Of a DNA stretch of 64,000 nucleotides, positions 8,082 through 16,199 are shown in pieces. Under the pieces are notes generated by a model, which was not told the DNA's origin, searched no databases, and saw only the letters and a program-made list of their open reading frames with translations. Every line of letters begins with the position of its first letter. The stretch's first letter is position 1. Source of the stretch: Agrobacterium larrymoorei (GTDB taxonomy: Bacteria; Pseudomonadota; Alphaproteobacteria; Rhizobiales; Rhizobiaceae); assembly GCF_030819275.1 (NCBI RefSeq), contig NZ_JAUTBL010000001.1:1456501-1520500 (forward strand). Direction: 5' to 3'. The translations under genes and the position numbers were made by a program.

Positions 8082-8870
8082 TTAGCCTGCCATGACCTCG
8101 CCGCCGGCAATCGCGATTGCCTGGCCGGTCACAGAACCCGCAGAAGGTGAGGCGAGCCACAGCGCGGCGTCCGCCACTTCCTGCGGCTGGATCAGCCGCC
8201 CTTGCGGATTGGACTTGGTGAATTCCGCCAGCGCCTCCTCGCGGCTGCGCCCGGTCTTCAGCATGATGGTGTCGAGCGACTGCTGGATGATCGGCGTGTC
8301 GGTAAAGCCGGGGCAGACGGCATTGACCGTTACGCCCTTTTTCGCCAGTTCCAGTGCCAAGGCTCTCGTCAGACCAACCACGCCGTGCTTGGCCGCGCAG
8401 TAGGCGGAAACATAGGCGTAGCCTGTCAGCCCCGCAGTCGATGCGATATTGATGATCCGTGCGCCATCTCCATAGGCTTTCAGGTCCGGCAGGACGGCTT
8501 GCGTCACGTTGAACACGCCCGTGAGATCGACCGAGAGAACATGGCTCCACATCTCGGACGATGTCTTTTCGAAGGGCGCGCTGGGTGCTTCACCGGCATT
8601 GTTGACGAGAATGGAGACAGCACCAAAGGTCTGACGTGCTCTCTCAAGTCCGTCCGCAATCGCTTCCGTCTTCGTCACATCGAAACCGTCGAGCACGAAA
8701 GCCTGGCGACCGATCTCTGACGCAACCGCTTCGAGCCGCTCGCGGCGGCGCCCGGCGAGCGTTAAATTGGCTCCCGCCTGCGCCAGCGTGCGGGCGATGG
8801 CAGCACCGATGCCGCTTCCGGCACCGGTGACGAGCGCGTGCCGTCCTTCAAGGGGGAGAGCATTCAGCAT
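8082..8870 (-). CDS. SDR family oxidoreductase (3-hydroxyacyl type)
   Basis: 262-residue short-chain dehydrogenase with TGAGSGIGAAIA near residue 13, NNAG, the catalytic Ser-Tyr-Lys with YCAAK near residue 152, and a C-terminal GEVMAG. It resembles 3-hydroxybutyrate/3-oxoacyl reductases. The start at 8868-8870 (MLNALPLEGRH) lies 7 bases after the stop of the large monooxygenase gene; an upstream in-frame start would overlap that gene. It is likely an NAD(P)-dependent dehydrogenase for a hydroxylated alicyclic or open-chain CoA ester of the same pathway. Confidence 0.88.
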   Translation of the reverse strand: MLNALPLEGRHALVTGAGSGIGAAIARTLAQAGANLTLAGRRRERLEAVASEIGRQAFVLDGFDVTKTEAIADGLERARQTFGAVSILVNNAGEAPSAPFEKTSSEMWSHVLSVDLTGVFNVTQAVLPDLKAYGDGARIINIASTAGLTGYAYVSAYCAAKHGVVGLTRALALELAKKGVTVNAVCPGFTDTPIIQQSLDTIMLKTGRSREEALAEFTKSNPQGRLIQPQEVADAALWLASPSAGSVTGQAIAIAGGEVMAG

Positions 8871-8877
8871 GGCGCTC

Positions 8878-11190
8878 TCACTTAGCCGCGTTGGCGCGTT
8901 CGAGGTTCGCCTCATACTGGAACTTGCCGGACATGTACTGTTTCGGCCAAGGCACGTTCTTTAGGCCGATCTTTGTCGCCTCGTGCAGAGCCCAGGCGGG
9001 ATCGGCCAGATGCGGACGCGCCACGGCGCAGAGATCTGCGCGGCCTGCGGAGATGATCGAATTGGCGTGGTCCGCCTCCGAAATCGCGCCGACGGCGATC
9101 GTCGGGATGCCGATCTCGTTGCGGATCTTGTCGGAAAAGGGCGTCTGGAACAGTCGGCCATAGACCGGCTTTTCTTCCTTCCATACCTGACCCGATGAGC
9201 AGTCGATCAGGTCTGCGCCCGCATCCTTGAACATTTTGGCGAAAACGGCGGCATCTTCCGGCGTGTTGCCACCTTCCGTCCAGTCATGGCAGGAAAGGCG
9301 AACCGAGATCGGCTTGTCATCCGGCCAGGCTTCACGCACGGCGGCGAAAACTTCCAGCGGGTAGCGAGCGCGGTTCTCGTAGGATCCGCCGTACTCATCC
9401 TCGCGCCGGTTGGTCAGCGGCGACAGGAAGGACGAGATCAGGTAGCCGTGGGCCGCATGGAATTCCAGCCAGTCGGCACCGGCTTCCGCTGCGCGACGGG
9501 TGGCGGCCACGAAATCGGCCTTAACGCGGTCCATATCGGCGCGGTCCATGGCCTTCGGAACGGCGCTGTGTTTCAGGTATGGGATCGCCGAGGCGGAGAG
9601 AAGCGGCCACCCTCCTTCCTCCAGAGGCTGATCGATGCCGTCCCATGCCCGTTTGGTTGCGCCCTTGCGTCCTGCATGACCAAGCTGGATGCCGACCTTG
9701 GCGGCGCTGTTGGTGTGAACGAAATCGACAAAGCGCTTCCAGCCCTTCGTCTGCTCGTCGTCCCAAAGCCCAAGGCAACCGGGGGTAATGCGCGCATCCG
9801 GAGAGACGCAGGTCATTTCAGCGAAGACCAGACCGGCACCGCCGAGCGCACGGGCGCCAAGATGCACCATATGGAAATCATCGAGCAGACCATCCGTTGC
9901 CGAATACATGGCCATGGGAGAGACAACGATGCGGTTTGGCAGCGTCGTGCCGCGCGCCGTGTAAGGCGTGAACATCGGTGGCAGGCAGCGCTCATTCTCT
10001 TTGACGGCAAGGCCGGAGTGACGGGCGAACCAGTGCTCGTAACCCTCAAGCCATTCCTTGTCGCGCAGACGCAGGTTCTCGTGGCTGATGCGCTGTGATC
10101 GCGTCAGCATGGAATACATGAACTGTTCAGGCGGGAGCGTATCGGCATAGCGATCGCCGACGACTTCGAACCATTCCATCGCATTGCGTGCGGCATTCTG
10201 GATGCGCGCCACATCGACGCGGCGGATGTCTTCATAGGTCTTCAGAACATCGGCAATGCTCTCCTTGCCGTGGCCAGCCTTGTTGAACTGGTTGGCAAGC
10301 TCGATTGCATCGTCGATGGCAAGCTTCGTGCCGGAACCGATGGCAAAATGGGCAGTGTGAGCGGCGTCGCCCATCAGTACCACATGGGAGTTACCGTTGA
10401 AGTGGCTCCACTTGCCGCAGATCAAGCGGTTGAAATTCAACCAGGCCGAGCCGACCATATGCCGCGCATTGGTCATCAACTCCGCGCCTTCCAGCGTTTC
10501 GGCGAAGAGGTTCTGACAGAAATCGATTGATTCCTGCTGGGTCATCTGGCCGAGGCCATGGTCCTCGTAAGCCTTCTCGGTGGTTTCGACGATAAAGGTC
10601 GAGGTGTTCTCATCGAACTTGTAGATATGCGCTTGGAACCAGCCATGATCGGTCTTGCGGAAGTCGAAGGTGAAGGCGTCGAACAGCTTGTCGGTGCCGA
10701 GCCAGATATAGCGGTTCGGGCGCTTCACGAGATCCGGCTCGAAAATTTCCGGATAGCGATTGCGAACCTTGGAGTTGAAACCGTCTGAGGCGATGATCAG
10801 ATCGGCATCGGGAAAGTCCTGGTCGCTACCTGCATCGGTCTCGAAAATAAGTTCGACGCCGAGTGCCTCGCAGCGGCTCTGGAGAATGTTGAGAAGCTTC
10901 TTGCGGCCAATACCGACAAAGCCGTGGCCGGTGGTGCGCTGGCGCGTGCCTTTGAAGAGCACTTCGATATCGTCCCAGTGGTTGAAAGCCTGCTGGATTT
11001 CGTCAGCGCTTTCCTTGTCCCATTTCTGCATGGACGCCATGGTCTGGTCGGAGAAGACGACGCCCCAGCCGAATGTATCATAGGGGCGGTTGCGCTCGAC
11101 GACGCGGATATGATGCTCGGGATGCAGCTTCTTCATCAGCAGGCTGAAATAGAGCCCTGCCGGGCCTCCACCGATACAAACGATACGCAT
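8878..11190 (-). CDS. Bifunctional 2-aminobenzoyl-CoA (salicylyl-CoA) monooxygenase/reductase
   Basis: 770 residues joining two enzymes. Residues 1-390 are a single-component FAD aromatic hydroxylase: GGGPAGLYFS at the N-terminus and GDAAHTAHFAIGSGTKLA near residue 275. Residues 395-770 are an Old Yellow Enzyme-type FMN reductase: FTPYTARGTTLPNRIVVSPM, QLGHAGRKGA and LSPLTNRREDEYGGS. This is the architecture of anthraniloyl-CoA monooxygenase/reductase from Azoarcus evansii, which hydroxylates 2-aminobenzoyl-CoA at C5 and then reduces the ring; databases call such proteins bifunctional salicylyl-CoA 5-hydroxylase/oxidoreductase. It is the first gene of a seven-gene operon. The isatin-type genes nearby favour anthraniloyl-CoA as substrate. 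Confidence 0.9.
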   Translation of the reverse strand: MRIVCIGGGPAGLYFSLLMKKLHPEHHIRVVERNRPYDTFGWGVVFSDQTMASMQKWDKESADEIQQAFNHWDDIEVLFKGTRQRTTGHGFVGIGRKKLLNILQSRCEALGVELIFETDAGSDQDFPDADLIIASDGFNSKVRNRYPEIFEPDLVKRPNRYIWLGTDKLFDAFTFDFRKTDHGWFQAHIYKFDENTSTFIVETTEKAYEDHGLGQMTQQESIDFCQNLFAETLEGAELMTNARHMVGSAWLNFNRLICGKWSHFNGNSHVVLMGDAAHTAHFAIGSGTKLAIDDAIELANQFNKAGHGKESIADVLKTYEDIRRVDVARIQNAARNAMEWFEVVGDRYADTLPPEQFMYSMLTRSQRISHENLRLRDKEWLEGYEHWFARHSGLAVKENERCLPPMFTPYTARGTTLPNRIVVSPMAMYSATDGLLDDFHMVHLGARALGGAGLVFAEMTCVSPDARITPGCLGLWDDEQTKGWKRFVDFVHTNSAAKVGIQLGHAGRKGATKRAWDGIDQPLEEGGWPLLSASAIPYLKHSAVPKAMDRADMDRVKADFVAATRRAAEAGADWLEFHAAHGYLISSFLSPLTNRREDEYGGSYENRARYPLEVFAAVREAWPDDKPISVRLSCHDWTEGGNTPEDAAVFAKMFKDAGADLIDCSSGQVWKEEKPVYGRLFQTPFSDKIRNEIGIPTIAVGAISEADHANSIISAGRADLCAVARPHLADPAWALHEATKIGLKNVPWPKQYMSGKFQYEANLERANAAK

Positions 11191-11241
11191 GTAACCCTCC
11201 GTGGCTTTGAGAGCACCTTCACGAGCTCTTATTTGAAGATT

Positions 11242-11270
11242 AAACTAATTTTGGATGTTGAGGCTGTCAA
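11242..11270 (-). promoter_or_regulatory. Sigma-70-type promoter of monooxygenase/reductase operon
   Basis: On the minus strand a perfect -35 TTGACA (11265-11270) is followed after 17 bases by TAGTTT (11242-11247) as the -10, about 50 bases before the ATG at 11190. A sequence related to the TTTAAGCTTAAA motif (11232-11246) overlaps the -10 and likely start, and a perfect palindrome lies upstream at 11293-11316. Promoter assignment is by consensus only. Confidence 0.6.
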
Positions 11271-11292
11271 GTATGCAGATGCATATATCGAA

Positions 11293-11316
11293 ATTTATTT
11301 TAGGCTTAAAATAAAT
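11293..11316. promoter_or_regulatory. Perfect palindrome, candidate operator
   Basis: Arms ATTTATTTTA (11293-11302) and TAAAATAAAT (11307-11316) are perfectly complementary around GGCT. The core TTTAGGCTTAAA matches a motif repeated at the other operon promoters of the catabolic region. It sits about 25 bases upstream of the -35 of the monooxygenase/reductase promoter. The shape suits a MarR-type dimer site. Its core overlaps the tail of the LLM gene's terminator. Confidence 0.6.
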
Positions 11317-11319
11317 GGC

Positions 11320-11338
11320 CGCAGGGGTGGTGCCTGCG
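11320..11338 (-). terminator. Terminator of LLM monooxygenase gene
   Basis: Hairpin CGCAGG (11320-11325) / CCTGCG (11333-11338) with a 7-base loop. On the minus strand it is followed by an AT-rich tract, ATTTATTTT. It lies about 90 bases past the stop of the LLM-family gene and upstream of the next operon, so it probably separates the two transcripts. Confidence 0.55.
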
Positions 11339-11430
11339 ACCGTTGGAAATTAGGGTTCGTGTGCCAAAAGCTTTCGCCGCAGGCGCTGACGCTTTGTTTT
11401 CAATGCAAGAGGTTGCTAGCCATGATATCT

Positions 11431-12555
11431 TCAACTCGCAAGAGCGGCCTGCTGTCGCGCGACAGGCACACGAATGCCCGCCTGCTCCAACAGCGGCAGG
11501 ACGTTATCCCGGAAGTATGGGAATTCCTCGGCGTAATCGACGAAGGAAAGCGTTGTTCCGGCAAAGCCAGCCTTTTGCAGCGAGATCAGGCCGTCTGCCA
11601 CCTGTTGCGGCGTTCCGACCAGCGGGAAGCCACCATGGCCAGCTGCCATCCGATCTCTGATGAGCGCCAGGAGATCGTGTGGGAAGGAATGAGCATGGGC
11701 AAATTGCAGCTTCACTAGATTATCCACGGCGTCCCAATCGGCATTGTCCTTGCCGAAATGCTGCAGATAGTCGGTCGCTTCCCTCTCTGTCGGACGGCAG
11801 ACGACATGCGAGAAGGTCAGTACGCCGGTGCTGCGATCCGCTTCCGCGCCCTTCGCCTTCAACTCCGCTATCTCCGCGGCGGACCGGCTGAGATCGATTG
11901 CCGGGGTGAAGAGGAAGTCGGCATTGCGCATTGCAAAGTCACGGCCTTGGCCGGAGCCCGCCGCATTGAGGATCGGCACTTTACGGGAAGGGCGCGGATC
12001 GCCGAGAATATTCTTCAGGTGGAAGAACGTGCCATTGTAATCGAAGGCTTCCTCTTTCTCCCAGAGCGCCTTGACGACATCGAACCACTCGTCGGCATAA
12101 GCGTATCGGCTCTCATGATCGGCCGGAAGATTAAGTCCCAGCGCTTCATATTCCGGCTGGTTCCAGCCGGCGACGATGTTCAGACCGATGCGGCCATTGC
12201 TGATCTGATCGATCGTGGCGATCTGCTTTGCCACCACGGCGGGATGATTGGCGGCGGTATGAATGGTGGCGAAGACATTGATATTGCCTGTGCTGGCCAG
12301 CAACCCCGCAGCCCAGGTCATTGTTTCCAGCACGTTGCCGTGAAAATTCGTCTCGCCGCCATAACCGATCCAGCGTGCGATCGGCAGCATGAAGTCGATC
12401 CCGGCATCATCAAGAAGGCGGGCGAGTTTCAGATTGTTGTCCCAGCTGTTATTCCAGCGTTCCGGCACTTTGGTGACGGACATGCCGCCAGAACAATTGG
12501 ATGCGAATGTGCCAAGCAAAAACTGCCCGGCGGCGAACATTGAGTTCTCCGTCAT
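11431..12555 (-). CDS. LLM-class flavin-dependent monooxygenase
   Basis: 374-residue luciferase-like (bacterial luciferase fold) FMNH2-dependent oxidoreductase. The N-terminal strand is FLLGTFASNCSGGMSVTKVPERW. The middle holds HTAANHPAVVAKQIATIDQISNGRIGLNIVAGW, which carries the family TIM-barrel and flavin contacts. It resembles RutA/SfnG-like two-component monooxygenases that need a separate flavin reductase; one is encoded at 15525-16034. It has its own promoter and a motif shared with the neighbouring operons, so it is likely co-regulated with the aromatic pathway. Which step it performs is unknown. Confidence 0.85.
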   Translation of the reverse strand: MTENSMFAAGQFLLGTFASNCSGGMSVTKVPERWNNSWDNNLKLARLLDDAGIDFMLPIARWIGYGGETNFHGNVLETMTWAAGLLASTGNINVFATIHTAANHPAVVAKQIATIDQISNGRIGLNIVAGWNQPEYEALGLNLPADHESRYAYADEWFDVVKALWEKEEAFDYNGTFFHLKNILGDPRPSRKVPILNAAGSGQGRDFAMRNADFLFTPAIDLSRSAAEIAELKAKGAEADRSTGVLTFSHVVCRPTEREATDYLQHFGKDNADWDAVDNLVKLQFAHAHSFPHDLLALIRDRMAAGHGGFPLVGTPQQVADGLISLQKAGFAGTTLSFVDYAEEFPYFRDNVLPLLEQAGIRVPVARQQAALAS

Positions 12556-12594
12556 GGTTCGTTCCCCATTTTTCTAATAGAATTTACGATAGAA

Positions 12595-12622
12595 AGTCTA
12601 TTTTAAACTTCAAGCTTGTCAA
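12595..12622 (-). promoter_or_regulatory. Promoter of LLM gene with operator between -35 and -10
   Basis: Minus strand: -35 TTGACA (12617-12622), 16 bases, then TAGACT (12595-12600). The spacer holds TTGAAGTTTAAA (12602-12613 reverse), two mismatches from TTTAAGCTTAAA. A protein bound here would cover the promoter, so the motif more likely acts in repression. Assignment is by consensus. Confidence 0.5.
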
Positions 12623-12658
12623 TGGGCAATTGAGCCCTCACAAAGGTACTAAAGCACC

Positions 12659-12755
12659 GTGCGTCCTACTGGACGCACAAAGGACGCTTTACCTTTTTGA
12701 ATCGACGCATCGTGCTTTCCGAAAATCGAGGCCAATTTTCGGGCCGATGCAGTAG
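12659..12755. repeat. Rhizobial palindromic intergenic repeat, copy A
   Basis: Two hairpins in tandem. The first is GTGCGTCC-TACT-GGACGCAC (12659-12678, perfect 8-base arms). The second has outer arms GCATCG/CGATGC (12707-12712, 12745-12750) and an inner stem CCGAAAAT/ATTTTCGG. The layout matches the repeated palindromes scattered through Rhizobium and Agrobacterium genomes. A shorter copy of the second half occurs at 22770-22816. It lies between the LLM gene and a regulator gene. Confidence 0.7.
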
Positions 12756-12783
12756 CAAGAGCAAGAACAGGGCGACGAGATCG

Positions 12784-13359
12784 ATGAGCAGGCAGAAGGG
12801 CGGCGACGAAAAGCAGGATCAGGACCCGGCACTGGACCGGCGTTGGCATCTGGCCCGCACGCCTGTCGAAGTCGATCTGGCGGAGGCCGAATTCGCGTTG
12901 ATGCGCGCCTTTGAGGCTTTTGGTCGATGGCAGGCCGAGTGTCTGGGTTCTGTGGTCGATATTGCAGTGAGTGGTCCGGAAAACGCCATGCTGCATATCA
13001 TCCGCATGAATGAGCGGCCTAAATCGATCAAGGATCTGGCACGATTGGCCAATCGCGAAGACATCCCGAACATGCAGTATAGCCTGCGCAAGCTGATCGC
13101 AGCCGGTCTGGTTCAGAAGACTGGCAGCGGGAGGTCGGGCGTCGTCTATAGCGTGACGGAGAAGGGCAAGCTCGTTACCGATCGCTACGCGGATGTGCGC
13201 GCCTCGCTCCTGGCGAAGGCGGTTCAATCGGTGCCGGAGCTACGCCATCGTCTTGAAGACGCCACCACCACGCTCGATCTGATGACCGGTATCTACGAGC
13301 ATGCGGCGCTGAGTGCCGCGACCCACCGTCGCTTGCCAAAAGAACCTTTGGAAGAATGA
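12784..13359 (+). CDS. MarR-like winged-helix transcriptional regulator
   Basis: 191 residues with a central winged helix (residues about 75-140): KSIKDLARLANREDIPNMQYSLRKLIAAGLVQKTGSGRSGVVYSVTEKGK, a MarR-type HTH followed by the beta-wing. The N-terminal 35 residues are charged. I use the ATG at 12784 because it begins after the palindromic repeat; in-frame extension upstream runs through the repeat. The Shine-Dalgarno signal is weak. Divergent from the LLM gene and convergent with the indole-type monooxygenase gene. A candidate regulator of the region. Confidence 0.8.
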   Translation: MSRQKGGDEKQDQDPALDRRWHLARTPVEVDLAEAEFALMRAFEAFGRWQAECLGSVVDIAVSGPENAMLHIIRMNERPKSIKDLARLANREDIPNMQYSLRKLIAAGLVQKTGSGRSGVVYSVTEKGKLVTDRYADVRASLLAKAVQSVPELRHRLEDATTTLDLMTGIYEHAALSAATHRRLPKEPLEE

Positions 13360-13385
13360 GAGACCGCACGGATGCGCGGTCTCTC
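13358..13385. terminator. Hairpin between convergent genes
   Basis: Perfect 10-base inverted repeat (GAGAGACCGC at 13358-13367, complement at 13376-13385) that overlaps the stop of the regulator gene and lies 15 bases from the stop of the convergent monooxygenase gene. There is no clear T run on either side. Position suggests a bidirectional transcription barrier. Confidence 0.5.
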
Positions 13386-13400
13386 AAGTCGTGAAAAGCG

Positions 13401-14633
13401 TTAAGCCGCAAGCCTCGTCAGATAGGCATCGGCCTCTTCTGGCACGGCGAACCAGGGGAAGAAGTCGCGCGGATCGTTGAAGCCGTTGGCGATGCGCTTT
13501 GCCAGCGCGGGGAAGGCCTGAGCCGAGCCCATGATGTTGAGCACATGCGGCGGCGGAGGTGCGAGCAGCGCATTGGTCCAGCCGACGACATATTGCGCGT
13601 AGTTCCAATAGGCTTCGAAGGTCGCCTGTTTGAAGGCGTCGTCGAATGGCCTGTCGCCATGGGCCAAGATGGCGTCCATATAGTATTTGGCGGCTTTCGA
13701 TGCGTTGTTGGAGCCTTGGCCGGTGATCGGGTCGTTGAGGCAGACGGCATCCGCCAGACCGAGAACCGTTGCACCCGATGGCAGCTTGCCGATCGGCTTT
13801 CGTACCGTAGGCGCGAAGGCTCCTGCCAGACGGCCATTGTCATCCGTCAGAGAGACATTGGCGCATCGCTCCGCTTCCCATGGCAGGAAGGTATCGAGAA
13901 TCCACTTCGACTTTTCGAGGTGCGCGTCTGGAGAGTTTACATCCTTCCAGCAATCCATCGGGCCGCCGGGAATGCCTTCGAATACCATGATGTCGCACGG
14001 GCCGGTGGTCGTCAGTGCCGGGAAAGTAAAGTATTCGCCGACACCGGGAATGAGGTTAAAATTGACGGCCGAATGGCCGGGGCGCGGTGCCATGCCCTTC
14101 ACATAGGTTAGCGCCAGCGCGCGCTGCGGCTTGTCATAGGGAGAGCGTTGTGGATCGCGCTCGAACATCTTGGCAATATCCCCCTTGCCGGCCGCGACGA
14201 TCACCAGATCGCTTTCCTTCGCGTAGGTTTCGAGATCGTCGATCCCGGCATCATGAATGGTCAGTTGACCGCCGCGATGCTCGAATTCGGTCAGCCAACG
14301 GGGAATCTTGACGCGCTGGTCGACGCTCTGGGCCTTGCTGTCGAGCTCTCCATTCCACTCGATGGCCTTGCCACCATCCGGGGCGGGAACGACGAAATTG
14401 ATCGAGTCGACGGTGGGGCAGCTGTCGCCCCAGAAGTTCAGACCGAGTTCGCGCTCGTTCTGCAAGGCTTGATCAAACATGCACTGGCTGGACAGTACCC
14501 GACCGGCGGCGATCTCTTCGGCCGTTCTGTTTTGCACGATATGGACCGCGTGCCCTGCATCCAGCAGGCCGCAGGCGAGTTGCAGGCCGGACTGGCCGCC
14601 GCCGACAATGGTGAAACTGCGCTTCTTCGTCAT
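13401..14633 (-). CDS. Styrene/indole monooxygenase, oxygenase component (StyA/IifC type)
   Basis: 410 residues, close to StyA (about 415). FAD motif FTIVGGGQSGLQLACGLL at the N-terminus, DLVIVAAGKGD in the middle, and VLGLADAVCLNDPITGQGSNNASKAA near residue 300, the second FAD motif of StyA-like oxygenases. These are FADH2-dependent epoxidases/hydroxylases acting on styrene or indole; relatives with an SDR and a flavin reductase start indole breakdown in Acinetobacter and Cupriavidus. The ATG at 14631-14633 has GGGAG seven bases upstream. Third gene of a flavin reductase-SDR-oxygenase operon. Indole or an indolic acid is the likely substrate, given the isatin-hydrolase-like gene nearby. Confidence 0.87.
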   Translation of the reverse strand: MTKKRSFTIVGGGQSGLQLACGLLDAGHAVHIVQNRTAEEIAAGRVLSSQCMFDQALQNERELGLNFWGDSCPTVDSINFVVPAPDGGKAIEWNGELDSKAQSVDQRVKIPRWLTEFEHRGGQLTIHDAGIDDLETYAKESDLVIVAAGKGDIAKMFERDPQRSPYDKPQRALALTYVKGMAPRPGHSAVNFNLIPGVGEYFTFPALTTTGPCDIMVFEGIPGGPMDCWKDVNSPDAHLEKSKWILDTFLPWEAERCANVSLTDDNGRLAGAFAPTVRKPIGKLPSGATVLGLADAVCLNDPITGQGSNNASKAAKYYMDAILAHGDRPFDDAFKQATFEAYWNYAQYVVGWTNALLAPPPPHVLNIMGSAQAFPALAKRIANGFNDPRDFFPWFAVPEEADAYLTRLAA

Positions 14634-14696
14634 TTCCATTCTCCCTGTTTTCTCAAGTTCCGCTGTGATGTTCCCTTTTATTGATCTCAACGCGGC

Positions 14697-15482
14697 TCAA
14701 TCCATGAGGCGCGGTATCGCCGCTTCGTTGCGTTCCGGTCCCATGGCGGTGTAGCCACCATCGACGCGAATATCGGTGCCGGTAATGAAGCTCGCATTGT
14801 CGGAGAGGAGGAAGGCTACCGCTTCCGCCACTTCTTCCGGGCTGCCGGTGCGTCCCAGCAGATGGAAATCCTTGGCGACATGATCGGCCTTTTCACGAGT
14901 GTTCTTTGTCAGCTCGACCATCACATTGCTCCAGGTCCAGCCGGGAGACACGGCGTTGACGCGAATACCGTCTGGGGCCAAGTCCATCGCCTGGTTGCGG
15001 GTCAATTGAAGGATCGCGGCCTTGGAGACCGGATAGACCCAACGCCCCGTTTGCGCGACGCGCGACGAGATGGAGCCGAAATTGACGATGGCGCCCTTGT
15101 TCTTGGCAAGGTGCTTGTGGGCGGCCTGCATCAGCGCAATCGAGCCGACGACGTTGATATCGAATGCCTTCAGCCAGTCGGCGCGGGTGGTCTCGACGCC
15201 GTTGTCCAGATAGGTGCAGGCGACATTGACGAGGAAGTCTAGGCGTCCGGTGGCTTCCACGGTCTTCTCGACAAGCGCGCCGATATCGGCATCGCTGGTA
15301 ATGTCGGTGCGGATGAAGTGGACCTTCTCGCCTGCGCGCTCCGCCGCGGCTTGGCCTGCCCCTTCGTTGATGTCGGCAATCACCACTGATAGCCCATAGC
15401 CGGAAAGCACCTTGGCAATGCCTTCGCCAATCAGTGTTGCGCCGCCGGAAATGATCGCAGTTTTCCCTTGAAGTCCGCGCAT
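14697..15482 (-). CDS. SDR family dehydrogenase linked to indole-type oxygenase
   Basis: 261-residue SDR. The cofactor motif SGGATLIGEG is unusual (Leu-Ile in place of the standard GIG). NVACTY replaces the usual NNAG. The catalytic YPVSK is intact near residue 152. It lies between the flavin reductase (42 bases upstream) and the StyA-type oxygenase (63 bases downstream) and is presumably co-transcribed. In indole-degradation clusters an SDR in this position oxidises the hydroxylated indoline towards isatin. The altered cofactor and NNAG motifs suggest a specialised substrate. Confidence 0.86.
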   Translation of the reverse strand: MRGLQGKTAIISGGATLIGEGIAKVLSGYGLSVVIADINEGAGQAAAERAGEKVHFIRTDITSDADIGALVEKTVEATGRLDFLVNVACTYLDNGVETTRADWLKAFDINVVGSIALMQAAHKHLAKNKGAIVNFGSISSRVAQTGRWVYPVSKAAILQLTRNQAMDLAPDGIRVNAVSPGWTWSNVMVELTKNTREKADHVAKDFHLLGRTGSPEEVAEAVAFLLSDNASFITGTDIRVDGGYTAMGPERNEAAIPRLMD

Positions 15483-15524
15483 GGTCGTCTCCTTGCAAGT
15501 GTCAGCAGAAAGGGTGTGTGAATG

Positions 15525-16034
15525 TCAGGCCGCGGCCTGCGGCGGAGCCGCTGCCGTCAAAAACGCGCCGTTGCCGTAGATCAGCGGATTGTCGTCTTCC
15601 GGTGCGCAATGCGTTTTGGCGACGGTGCCGATCAGGATCAGATGCGTGCCGAATTCCTTGACCTCGGCAATCTCGCATTCGAAGGACACGCAGGTCTGGG
15701 ACAGAACCGGAGCGCCGGTCATGATCCCTTTAATCCACTCGCCCGCAGCAAAGCGTTCCTCACGCACGAGGCCCGCCCGTCCGGCAAAGACTTCCGCCAC
15801 TGGCTGCTGATCGAGGGACAGAACGTTGACGGCGAAGACGCCGCTTGCTTCCACCACGGCGGCAACCGAACTCGAGCGATTGACGCAGGCCAGAAGCGAA
15901 GGGGGCTCGGTCGATAGCGAACAGACGGCAGTGGCGGTGAGCCCACAGCGGTTACCCTCTGCATCCATGGAGGTGATGATGGTGACACCACCGGTCAGCT
16001 TACGCATGCCGGCGCGGAATTCCTCGCTGCTCAT
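15525..16034 (-). CDS. Flavin reductase (two-component monooxygenase partner)
   Basis: 169-residue flavin reductase-like protein (FMN-binding split barrel). Visible are RKLTGGVTIITSMDAEG, GLTATAVCSLSTEPPSLLACVN and FAVNVLSLDQQPVAEVFAG, which form the flavin site. It supplies reduced flavin by NAD(P)H oxidation to the StyA-type oxygenase of the same operon and possibly to the LLM enzyme. The ATG at 16032-16034 has AGGGAA eight bases upstream; earlier in-frame starts run into the regulatory region and the divergent regulator gene. First gene of its operon. Confidence 0.9.
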   Translation of the reverse strand: MSSEEFRAGMRKLTGGVTIITSMDAEGNRCGLTATAVCSLSTEPPSLLACVNRSSSVAAVVEASGVFAVNVLSLDQQPVAEVFAGRAGLVREERFAAGEWIKGIMTGAPVLSQTCVSFECEIAEVKEFGTHLILIGTVAKTHCAPEDDNPLIYGNGAFLTAAAPPQAAA

Positions 16035-16070
16035 GTTTTTGTTCCCTTTGCGAATGGATTTCGCATTCGT

Positions 16071-16082
16071 TTTATGTTTAAA
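16071..16082. promoter_or_regulatory. Candidate operator upstream of flavin reductase operon
   Basis: TTTATGTTTAAA, two mismatches from the palindrome TTTAAGCTTAAA, 37 bases upstream of the flavin reductase ATG, in the divergent region shared with the AraC-type regulator. No clear -35/-10 pair is seen beside it. Confidence 0.4.
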
Positions 16083-16199
16083 CTTTCGATGATGTTCCGG
16101 CGAAGAGGTCCAATCGGCAATCCAGATTGCGCAGGGATTTATCCAGTTTCGGCAACAGGCGGTCTGAAACTTCACTTTTGTCATTCCGGCGAGTGACTG

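Noticed and set aside
6803..11190. Gentisate pathway (salicylyl-CoA hydroxylase, cupin dioxygenase, fumarylpyruvate hydrolase)
   Set aside because: The cupin is a 141-residue single domain, not a gentisate dioxygenase; no maleylpyruvate isomerase is present; and the hydroxylase is fused to a reductase as in the 2-aminobenzoyl-CoA enzyme. Salicylyl-CoA as substrate is not fully excluded.
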